Below, in pieces: positions 1 through 6,311 of a stretch of 10,030 nt of DNA (positions are counted from its first letter, which is position 1; every line of letters starts with the position of its first letter). The stretch covers positions 1 to 10,030 of the forward strand of contig CAYOZL010000073.1 in the NCBI GenBank assembly GCA_964408435.1. The letters run 5' to 3'. This DNA comes from CAYOZL01 sp964408435. GTDB taxonomy: Bacteria; Bdellovibrionota_C; UBA2361; SZUA-149; CAYOZL01. The notes beneath the pieces are model-generated. The model was not told the DNA's origin. It searched no databases and was given only the letters and a program-made list of their open reading frames with translations. Position numbers and translations under genes: made by a program.

Positions 1-2
1 AC

Positions 3-83
3 CAGCTTCATGCCGCAACTATTATTAATAGCAGTGCTGGAATAAGCATAATTGATACAGCTTCAGCTATGCTAAAAAGTTAA
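3..83 (+). CDS. 3' end of an unrecognised protein (partial)
   Basis: The frame is open from the left edge and ends at TAA (81-83), giving the last 26 residues of a protein whose start lies outside the window. The peptide is Ala/Ser/Ile-rich with a short amphipathic end (AGISIIDTASAMLKS), so it reads like a real folded C-terminus. The other two forward frames meet stops within about 45 nt. The gene converges on ftsY, leaving a 74-nt gap with no convincing GC-rich terminator. I do not recognise the family. The pattern faintly recalls C-terminal helices of flagellar-type proteins, but that is not enough for a name. It could be a chance open frame, given its length. Confidence 0.4.
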   Translation, partial: QLHAATIINSSAGISIIDTASAMLKS

Positions 84-96
84 GTTCTAAAAAGTT
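72..96. repeat. Short tandem direct repeat, 10-nt unit
   Basis: CTAAAAAGTT occurs at 72-81 and again at 87-96, separated by AAGTT. The first copy covers the last codons and stop of the partial rightward gene; the second lies in the gap before the ftsY stop. The unit is AT-rich and may be simple slippage. No function is inferred. Confidence 0.4.
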
Positions 97-157
97 TTCA
101 GTTTAGCCTTTCATTGCCCAACGATCCATCGCACAATCATAAACATATCTAAATCAA

Positions 158-1537
158 TTAAGCTTTTCTTCTTCTTACTACACGTCTTTTAGTAGGAGTC
201 TCAGCATCAGGAGCTTCTAGTTCTTTTTGGGCTGTCTCTTTTTGAATACTATTCTCTTCTTCAGTAGATTTAGCTTGATATGATGAATCAATCTTAAGTT
301 CAGAATCCCCAAAAATAGCATCAACATACTCTTTTGGTTTAAAAACTTTCAAGTCCAACTCCCCCTCACCTAAGCCAACATACCTAATTGGAACATTTAG
401 CTCATCTTTAACAGCTACTACAATTCCACCTTTAGATGTCCCATCTAACTTAGTAATAATAATCCCAGATAAGTCCACTCTTTGATGAAATTCTCTAGCT
501 TGCTGCAATGCATTTTGGCCAGAAGAGCCATCTAAAACAAGAATTGTTTCATGAGGAGCACCAGGGAAGTCTTTGCTTATAATTTTATTAATAGACTCCA
601 ACTCATTCATTAAGTTCACTCTATTATGCAATCTTCCAGCAGTATCAATTATAAGAATATCTTGTTTTTCTTTCTTAAGCCTACTTACTGCATCAAAAAC
701 TATTGTAGCTGGCTTAATATTTTCGCCAATTTTATACTCTATATCTATTCCTATTTTATCTGCCCAGTGTTTTAACTGCTCAACTGCTGCTGCTCTAAAA
801 GTATCTGCTGCAGCAACTATGACTTTCTTCCCATCACTTTTAAATTTCTTGGATAACTTAGCAATAGTTGTAGTCTTACCTGCCCCGTTAACACCTACAA
901 TAAGAACTACTAAAGGAATTTGCTCACCTATAGAGATTTCTGCCAGCTTTGAATCAGATAAAATATCTACCAAGCTCGCCTTAATAGATTCTCTAATATC
1001 ATCTTCTGGATTAAAACCTTCTAACACACCCTGAACAATTTTCTTAGATGTTTGAACTCCTAAATCAGAAGAAATTAAAATATCTTCTAACTCACGTGCA
1101 TTTTCTTTATTAATTGTTTTATTAGAACTAAACCAATTAGAAACCCTAGAAAGAATAGTGCTTCTACTTGCCTTAAGTCCACTTTCGTAACTAATAGCTT
1201 TCGAATCACTTACAACACTTTCTTTACTTGATACTTCTTGCCTGTAAGCTTTCTTGTCCTCCGTAGCTTTAGCGGAGGGGGAAGTCTCGACTAGCCCTTC
1301 TGAACTATCAAGGTTTTTACTAGTTAAATTCTTAAAAGCCTCCTTGTCCGCCGTAGCCTCGGCGAAGGAGGAAAATCTTCTCCTCTCTATCCTTACAAGG
1401 CACAAAGCCAGTAACAAACTAAGCGCAGAACAAATTAATATAAATTGCTCTAAAGGAAGACCAACAAGACAAAGAATTTCTGAAGAAATTTGATTAAGTT
1501 GCGTATTTAGTTTTAAGAGAAAGTTATCTTCAAGCAT
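158..1537 (-). CDS. ftsY: Signal recognition particle receptor FtsY, membrane-anchored form
   Basis: SRP receptor GTPase that docks ribosome-nascent chain-SRP complexes at the inner membrane. The 459-residue protein begins with an amphipathic stretch and a hydrophobic segment at about residues 29-48, followed by IERRR, which predicts an N-terminal membrane anchor. Many FtsY proteins instead bind through an amphipathic helix. A Ser/Glu/Lys linker (55-125) contains two inserted palindrome-encoded peptides (57-66 and 86-96). The NG domain follows: G1 GVNGAGKTTT near 213, DTFRAAA near 246, DTAGR near 298, TKLDGTSKGG near 362, and the closing GLGEGELDLKVF motif typical of FtsY rather than Ffh. Residues 411-459 form an extra acidic then basic tail ending in KRRVVRRRKA. 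The ATG (1535-1537) overlaps the smc stop in ATGCTTGA, so translation is probably coupled to smc. Identity is secure; the anchor is inferred from hydropathy. Confidence 0.96.
   Translation of the reverse strand: MLEDNFLLKLNTQLNQISSEILCLVGLPLEQFILICSALSLLLALCLVRIERRRFSSFAEATADKEAFKNLTSKNLDSSEGLVETSPSAKATEDKKAYRQEVSSKESVVSDSKAISYESGLKASRSTILSRVSNWFSSNKTINKENARELEDILISSDLGVQTSKKIVQGVLEGFNPEDDIRESIKASLVDILSDSKLAEISIGEQIPLVVLIVGVNGAGKTTTIAKLSKKFKSDGKKVIVAAADTFRAAAVEQLKHWADKIGIDIEYKIGENIKPATIVFDAVSRLKKEKQDILIIDTAGRLHNRVNLMNELESINKIISKDFPGAPHETILVLDGSSGQNALQQAREFHQRVDLSGIIITKLDGTSKGGIVVAVKDELNVPIRYVGLGEGELDLKVFKPKEYVDAIFGDSELKIDSSYQAKSTEEENSIQKETAQKELEAPDAETPTKRRVVRRRKA
1253..1284. repeat. GC-rich palindromic element inside ftsY, copy 1
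   Basis: A 32-nt segment, about 59% G+C in AT-rich surroundings. It forms a hairpin: CCTCCG (1258-1263) pairs with CGGAGG (1273-1278) around a 9-nt loop, with outer CTT/AAG pairs. It matches copy 2 at 25 of 32 positions and starts exactly 90 nt from the matching base of that copy, so both are read in the same frame. Read on the ftsY strand it encodes SPSAKATEDK. Its base composition and fold suggest a mobile or spreading miniature element rather than native linker sequence. Confidence 0.75.
1339..1374. repeat. GC-rich palindromic element inside ftsY, copy 2
   Basis: The better-preserved hairpin of the pair. CCTCCTT (1339-1345) pairs perfectly with AAGGAGG (1365-1371). After a 3-nt bulge (GTC), CGCCG (1349-1353) pairs with CGGCG (1360-1364) around a 6-nt loop. 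Positions 1339-1371 are 23/33 G+C. Read on the ftsY strand it encodes SSFAEATADKE, just after the membrane anchor. In-frame palindromic insertions in non-essential linkers are known from Rickettsia (RPE); this is analogous in behaviour, with no claim of homology. Confidence 0.78.
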
Positions 1538-4250
1538 TTGCTATCATTTTCTCAATTTGTGCTTCCGCTTCGCTGAAATCTACACTTAACGCAGTAGACA
1601 TTCCTTTTTCCTGCATAGTAACTCCAATTAACCTATCAGCAGTCGCCATACTAATTTTATTATGACTAATCATTAAGAATTGAGTTCTATCAGAAATTTC
1701 TCTTATCAAGTTTAAAAATCTTTCTAAGTTCGCATCATCTAAAGGAGCATCAACTTCATCTAGCACGCATAATGGACCAGGCTTGTATAAAAATACTGAA
1801 ATCAATACAGCAGTTGCGACTAATGCCTTTTCTCCACCAGATAATAACTCCATAGTAGTTATTTTCTTACCCGGAGGTCTAACACTTAGCTCTACTCCAC
1901 TAGTGAGTGCATCTTCTGGGTTAATTAAATTCATTTGGCCAGAACCTCCGCCAAACAATCTTGGAATTAGCTCTTTAAATTTATTACTAACCACTGAAAA
2001 AGTTTCTAAGAACCTTTGTTTAGATACTGTTTTTAACTGGTAAATTGTTTTTTCTAACGTTGCTACTGCTTTTTCTAAATCTTGCTTCTCACTTAACATT
2101 GTTTGAAGTCTTTCATTTTCTTGCTCAAATAATGCTATTGATTCTTGGTCTACTTCCCCTTCCCTTTCTAATCTTTTAAGCAACTTGTTAGTTTCAGTTG
2201 AAATAGAATTATACTCGCTTTTAAACTCATCTGTTCCGACTTCAAAAAGCACAGTATCAAGCTCTGCTTGATTTGGCAGGTCTTGTTCTTGCCCATATTT
2301 ATTTTGCAGGCTCTCTAACGCCATATTAAGTTCTATCTTAGATCTCTCAAAAGATAGTTTTAACTCAGACTCTTTTGAACTAAGCTCGTCTAATTCTTTT
2401 CTAGTCTCAGTTACTCCATACATTTCATCTGAGAGTTCTTTAGTTAAACTAGTTCTCTTATTCTCAAGTTCAGCTAACCTTTGATCTAACAACTCTAATT
2501 CATATTCAATGTTAGCTTCATCTTCAGTATCTGAAGATATCTTAATTTGATTTAAGTCATTTTCTAAATCAAAAAGCTTATCTTCAAGCTTTAGTTTACT
2601 CTCATTAGAGCTCTCTTTTAATAAAGAAGCTTGCTTTAATTCAAGCTTTGCATTCTCAATTCTATCTTTTATAGAATTTAACTTTGTAAGCTCCTTGGCA
2701 TGAGTAATTTGCGCTTTACGATATTCGTCCTGCAAACTTCTCTCTTTTGTAAGCAAATCATCAGAAGTCTCATTAGCTGCTAAAGACATTAGTTCTTGTT
2801 GTAGAGACAAGATAGCTTCATTTTTAACTAAAAGCCCTTCAGAGTTATTTTTAACTTCTACAATTTTATCTCTAAGTAAATCATACTTACTTGAATCAAC
2901 TAGTTCTATTGAACTAGTTAAATCTGCTATTACTGTTTTAATTTCAGAATTAATTGAAGAGACTAATTCTTTATTCTTTTCAAGGTGAGACTCTAGCTTA
3001 TTGTTTTTAAAACTTTCTTTAACTTCTTTTTGTAAGCTTTCTAACTCTGCACTACTCGCTGTTTCAATGTTTTGAAGCTCTAGAACTTGTTTTTCAATCT
3101 CGGCAACTGAAGCAGAAAGAGTTTGTTCCTGGTTTAGATATAACTTCTCTCTTTCAATTACCGCTTGCAACGAACTAGTTAGAGTTTCTAAAGCTGACCT
3201 AGTTTTAGCAATTTCTAATTCACAGTTATGTAGGCGATCTCTTTTATCGCTAATTTTTCTATAAAGCTGTTCTCTAGTTTGACGTAAGCTTACTAAGGAA
3301 ACATCTAGTTCGTGTAGCTGGGCACGATACTCGCCTTGCTTTGCATCATTTAATGATAAATTAGATTTAAAAGAACTAATACTTGCATTTAAAGTATTTA
3401 GCTCATTCTGTCTGCTTTCTTGAGAAGAATTAAATTCCTTATATTTAAAAACAAATAACTTTCTCTCGTTCTCTTTAATATTTTGCTTAAGTTCTTGTCT
3501 GCTCCTAGCTCTTTGAGCTTGTCTTTTTAAACTTCTAACCTGCTTTTCTACTTCTAGAATTATATCGGAAACTCTAAGGAGATTATCCTTTGTTTTTAAA
3601 AGTCTTCTTTGCGCTGATTCAATTCTAGTTCTAAAGCCTGAGATACCTGCAGCTTCTTCAATGAGCTCTCTTCTTTCAATAGGCTTTTTAGAAATCAATT
3701 CACCAATTTGACCTTGTTGAACAATGCTAAGTCCTCTAGCAGTAACTCCTAACAATCTGTAAACTTCAACCATATCTCTAAGTCTACAAGGCACTTTGTT
3801 TATGAAAAATTCGCTCTCCCCTGAACGGTATAGCCTTCTAGTAAATTGCAATTCACTAGCACTATAAAGCTCAGGCATATCTATAAAAGCATTTGGTGAG
3901 TCTTGAGAACTCTGCTCTGATTCTTCCGAAGACTCTTCTTTGACATTTTCTATACTTTGATAAAGAGCTTTATTATTTGACCAACCTTCGGAGGGTCTAA
4001 TAGTTAAAGTAACCTCAGCCATTCCCATAGCTCTTCTAGATTCAGAGCCATTAAAGATTAAGTCCTCTAATGTTCCGCCCCTAAGTTGCTTTGCATGTGT
4101 CTCACCTAATACCCATCTAATTGCATCTACTATGTTAGACTTTCCACAACCATTAGGTCCTACGATACAGATTAAATCCTTATCAAATTCAAGAACAAAT
4201 TTCTCTACAAAAGATTTAAAACCAAATACTTCTAATTTTGATACTCTCAT
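1530..4250 (-). CDS. smc: Chromosome segregation protein SMC, short form without a recognisable hinge
   Basis: ABC-type ATPase that organises and helps segregate the chromosome, normally with ScpA/ScpB. The N-terminal head has Walker A GPNGCGKS (31-38), LRGGTLEDLIFNG, the Q-loop region IVQQGQIGELI (176-186) and RRELIEEAAGI leading into a long coiled coil (about 200-740). The C-terminal head has signature LSGGEKALVA (803-812), Walker B PLCVLDEVDAPLDD (826-839), the H-loop ISHN (861-864) and GVTMQEKGMS. SMC rather than Rad50/SbcC is supported by those motifs and by the lack of any CxxC hook. The protein has 906 residues against about 1150-1200 for typical SMCs, and the mid-region (420-510) is still Glu/Lys/Ser/Leu coil with no globular Gly-rich hinge. 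An acidic Ser/Glu insert lies in the head near 104-120. It is the first gene of an operon with ftsY. The start ATG opens directly into the conserved VSKLEVFGFKSF and has no clear ribosome site. Confidence 0.94.
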   Translation of the reverse strand: MRVSKLEVFGFKSFVEKFVLEFDKDLICIVGPNGCGKSNIVDAIRWVLGETHAKQLRGGTLEDLIFNGSESRRAMGMAEVTLTIRPSEGWSNNKALYQSIENVKEESSEESEQSSQDSPNAFIDMPELYSASELQFTRRLYRSGESEFFINKVPCRLRDMVEVYRLLGVTARGLSIVQQGQIGELISKKPIERRELIEEAAGISGFRTRIESAQRRLLKTKDNLLRVSDIILEVEKQVRSLKRQAQRARSRQELKQNIKENERKLFVFKYKEFNSSQESRQNELNTLNASISSFKSNLSLNDAKQGEYRAQLHELDVSLVSLRQTREQLYRKISDKRDRLHNCELEIAKTRSALETLTSSLQAVIEREKLYLNQEQTLSASVAEIEKQVLELQNIETASSAELESLQKEVKESFKNNKLESHLEKNKELVSSINSEIKTVIADLTSSIELVDSSKYDLLRDKIVEVKNNSEGLLVKNEAILSLQQELMSLAANETSDDLLTKERSLQDEYRKAQITHAKELTKLNSIKDRIENAKLELKQASLLKESSNESKLKLEDKLFDLENDLNQIKISSDTEDEANIEYELELLDQRLAELENKRTSLTKELSDEMYGVTETRKELDELSSKESELKLSFERSKIELNMALESLQNKYGQEQDLPNQAELDTVLFEVGTDEFKSEYNSISTETNKLLKRLEREGEVDQESIALFEQENERLQTMLSEKQDLEKAVATLEKTIYQLKTVSKQRFLETFSVVSNKFKELIPRLFGGGSGQMNLINPEDALTSGVELSVRPPGKKITTMELLSGGEKALVATAVLISVFLYKPGPLCVLDEVDAPLDDANLERFLNLIREISDRTQFLMISHNKISMATADRLIGVTMQEKGMSTALSVDFSEAEAQIEKMIANA
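2898..2919. repeat. Perfect 8-bp inverted repeat within smc
   Basis: AACTAGTT at 2898-2905 and again at 2912-2919. The unit is self-palindromic, so the pair forms an 8-bp stem with a 6-nt loop (CTATTG). It lies near codons 444-451 of smc, close to the middle of the coiled coil. It may be chance in AT-rich sequence. Confidence 0.45.
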
Positions 4251-4304
4251 TGAATATATATGCTGTTATTTATAGATGCCTAGCTTTAAGCTAAATGCAG
4301 TTAA

Positions 4305-4333
4305 AATATAGTTAATTTAATCTAAAATTGCAA
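4305..4333 (-). promoter_or_regulatory. Candidate sigma-70-type promoter for smc-ftsY
   Basis: On the minus strand, TTGCAA (4333-4328; 4 of 6 to TTGACA) is followed by exactly 17 nt and TATATT (4310-4305; 5 of 6 to TATAAT). Initiation would fall near 4298, leaving a leader of roughly 48 nt before the smc ATG. The 142-nt gap after the ABC gene is consistent with separate transcription of smc-ftsY. Such boxes are common by chance in AT-rich DNA. Confidence 0.4.
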
Positions 4334-4336
4334 TTT
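4325..4336. promoter_or_regulatory. 12-bp perfect dyad overlapping the smc promoter -35
   Basis: AAATTGCAATTT is perfectly self-complementary and covers the candidate -35 hexamer (4328-4333). A dimeric regulator bound here would occlude RNA polymerase. No second copy was noticed in the window, so an operator role is only a possibility. Confidence 0.3.
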
Positions 4337-4392
4337 GAACTTTAACTCTCTAAAAGTTAGCCTAAATTATGCCTTCGAGTCTGAATTTATAG

Positions 4393-6210
4393 CTATAATT
4401 GTTGAGAATCCCAGTATTTTTTAAATGCTCCTGCATTATTCAGCAGACTTTCAATATGACCCTGCTCAACAATCTTACCGTTTTCCATCACCACTATCTT
4501 ATCAGCATTTTTGATAGTGCTCAGTCTATGAGCAATAATAATAACTGTTTTATCCTTGCATAAGTAATCTAAGCCCTTTTGGATCTCCGATTCTGTTTGT
4601 GAGTCTAGTGCACTAGTTGGCTCATCTAAAATAATAATTTCTGGTTTTTTTAAATAAGCCCTAGCAATTGAAACTCTTTGTCTCTCCCCTCCGGATAACA
4701 TTACACCTTTATCACCAACTAGTGTGTCTAGACCTTCAGGTAAGTCATTAACTAAATCTACTAATCCAGCATTAGTAATAGCAGAAATAATTTCTTCATC
4801 ATTCAAAGACTCTACTCCATAAGCAAGATTCTCTCTTAAGCTTCCATGAAATAAAAACGAATCTTGGCTAACTAAAGCTATCTTATTAGTCCAAGTTGAA
4901 GTTTGGTAATTTTTAATATCTATTCCATTAATAAAAATTGAATTACTCTCACACTCATATAATCTTGATAAAATATTTATAAAAGTAGACTTTCCTGCTC
5001 CTGACCGACCAACTATTGCTAAGGTTTGTCCATTTTCAATCTCTAAATCAAAAGATTCAATAGCATTTTTTTTACCCGGGTATGAAAAGTTTAAATCTTC
5101 AATCAGAATTGATGATTTCAATTTATCAAAAACTACGTCTCCAGATTCTACAATGTATAAGCTAGGATCTGCATTAAGCACTTCTTCAATTTGCAATAAC
5201 GGACCTTCAATCTCAGCAAAACTCGCTCTGATATTATTAATTGAACCAAAAAATCTTGTCGATCTTTTTAAGATTAAAACAAAAACTAAATACTTCCCAA
5301 CTCCGACACCACCTGTTGACAAGGTGATCATCCAAGTAAAGAAAAGCAATACCGCTAAACTTACTAAAACCACATAGTCTTTAATTGGCTGCAATAACAA
5401 TCTTAACCTCGCAGCCTCAGTCTGAGACTCCTGAATTAATAAACTATTTTTTCTAAATGCATTATTTTCACTGCTTTCAGTAGAATACATCTTAACAACT
5501 GGTATCAAAGATAAAGAATTACTTATTTTTTTCCCCAATTCTGAGTGATGGCTTGCCAATCTTTCTGAATTCTCTCTAATTTTTTTGATTTGACCGTTAG
5601 CTAAAAAATGTAGAACAGGAAACATAAAAACAGCTACTAAAAAAAGTTTCCAAGAGATAGTAAGCATTATTGCGGAATATACAAAGACTGACAAAACTTC
5701 AAATAAAGACCTATGTAGATTTTTTAATACAAATGAGATAGCTCTAATATTAGTAGTTAAAACTTGAAATAAATGTCCCTTACTATTCATATCAAAATAT
5801 ATTTTTCCGTATTCTAAATACTTTGAATATATTCTGAGTCTTAACTTATGAGAGAATTCATTTACAAACTTTGACAAACTAAAAGAAGATTTAAAATTAA
5901 AATAATACTTCAAAGACTCAGAAGTAAAAATCAAACTAACAATAATAAACAATAAATATGATTTTATTTCTATTCCTGTAAAAGTCTTAATTTGTCTGAC
6001 TAGCCAAGATTCTTTCCTAGCTTCTACTACTCCTTGCACTGCGATATCAAAAGCTGGTGCTAATAAACTAAGAGAGAGCCCCTCTAACAAAGAAGTTAGT
6101 CCGGCTAAAAGAATTGCTAAAAAGAATAGATAAAGCTTTACGTTACAACTTGAGATAAAGGATTTTATACGAAATAACTTATCAAAAATGTTTTTATTTT
6201 TTTTTAGCAT
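4393..6210 (-). CDS. MsbA-like ABC exporter (fused membrane and ATPase domains)
   Basis: A 605-residue half-transporter with the exporter architecture of MsbA, PglK and related lipid or lipid-linked-oligosaccharide flippases, expected to act as an inner-membrane homodimer. The membrane domain (about 1-345) has hydrophobic segments near 25-54, 84-104, 168-203 and 275-312. The ATPase domain starts near 365: A-loop Tyr in LNFSYPGKKN, Walker A GRSGAGKST (about 399-407), Q-loop ALVSQDSFLF, signature LSGGERQRVSIARA (about 504-517), Walker B IIILDEPTSALD, D-loop, and H-loop IIAHRLS (about 556). All catalytic residues are present and the length is normal. It lies 101 nt downstream of the Wzc-like gene on the same strand, so a polysaccharide or glycolipid precursor is the likely cargo. 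Toxin or peptide export cannot be excluded, though no peptidase C39 domain is present. The start ATG has no clear ribosome site. Confidence 0.9.
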   Translation of the reverse strand: MLKKNKNIFDKLFRIKSFISSCNVKLYLFFLAILLAGLTSLLEGLSLSLLAPAFDIAVQGVVEARKESWLVRQIKTFTGIEIKSYLLFIIVSLIFTSESLKYYFNFKSSFSLSKFVNEFSHKLRLRIYSKYLEYGKIYFDMNSKGHLFQVLTTNIRAISFVLKNLHRSLFEVLSVFVYSAIMLTISWKLFLVAVFMFPVLHFLANGQIKKIRENSERLASHHSELGKKISNSLSLIPVVKMYSTESSENNAFRKNSLLIQESQTEAARLRLLLQPIKDYVVLVSLAVLLFFTWMITLSTGGVGVGKYLVFVLILKRSTRFFGSINNIRASFAEIEGPLLQIEEVLNADPSLYIVESGDVVFDKLKSSILIEDLNFSYPGKKNAIESFDLEIENGQTLAIVGRSGAGKSTFINILSRLYECESNSIFINGIDIKNYQTSTWTNKIALVSQDSFLFHGSLRENLAYGVESLNDEEIISAITNAGLVDLVNDLPEGLDTLVGDKGVMLSGGERQRVSIARAYLKKPEIIILDEPTSALDSQTESEIQKGLDYLCKDKTVIIIAHRLSTIKNADKIVVMENGKIVEQGHIESLLNNAGAFKKYWDSQQL

Positions 6211-6280
6211 ATTTCATAATCACAGTTTTGATCATCATTTTAACTTTCTTAGCTAACAATCTTCACTGAGAGTCTCATCT

Positions 6281-6301
6281 AAAAGCTCAAACATTATGAG
6301 C
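6281..6301 (-). terminator. Weak terminator-like hairpin after the Wzc-like gene
   Basis: On the minus strand, 10 nt after the stop codon, GCTCA and TGAGC pair around a 7-nt loop (TAATGTT) and are followed at once by TTTT. The stem is only 5 bp and the T tract is short, so termination would be partial at best, and the ABC gene downstream could still be co-transcribed. Confidence 0.28.
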
Positions 6302-6311
6302 ATATATAATA

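Noticed and set aside
573..1034. 153-codon open frame on the + strand
   Set aside because: It lies fully antisense to the GTPase core of ftsY, whose motifs are intact. Its Leu/Ile/Ser-rich composition is what the complement of such a gene gives.
1254..1493. 79-codon + strand frame across the palindromic elements
   Set aside because: It is antisense to the ftsY N-terminus; it is open partly because the GC-rich elements lack stops. It has no start context and no family resemblance.
1783..2043. 86-codon + strand frame
   Set aside because: It is antisense to the conserved C-terminal ATPase head of smc and shows no independent features.
1530..4250. Rad50/SbcC-type identity for the long coiled-coil ATPase
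   Set aside because: The head motifs (GFKSF, QQGQIGELI, EEAAGI, LSGGEKALVA, GVTMQEKGMS) are SMC-type and there is no CxxC hook; no mre11/sbcD partner is adjacent.
4281..4293. TAGCTTTAAGCTA inverted repeat before smc as a terminator
   Set aside because: The arms are separated by a single base, so no stable RNA hairpin loop forms, and no T tract follows in the minus direction.
4338..4358. AACTTT/AAAGTT stem between the ABC gene and smc as a terminator
   Set aside because: The 6-bp stem has only one G-C pair and no following T tract; too weak to call.
5153..5377. 74-codon + strand frame
   Set aside because: It is antisense to the ABC exporter in the region joining the membrane and ATPase domains; a shadow of that gene.
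6267..6277. TGAGAGTCTCA dyad in the Wzc-ABC gap
   Set aside because: A perfect 5-1-5 dyad but very short, with no promoter boxes aligned to it; chance is likely.
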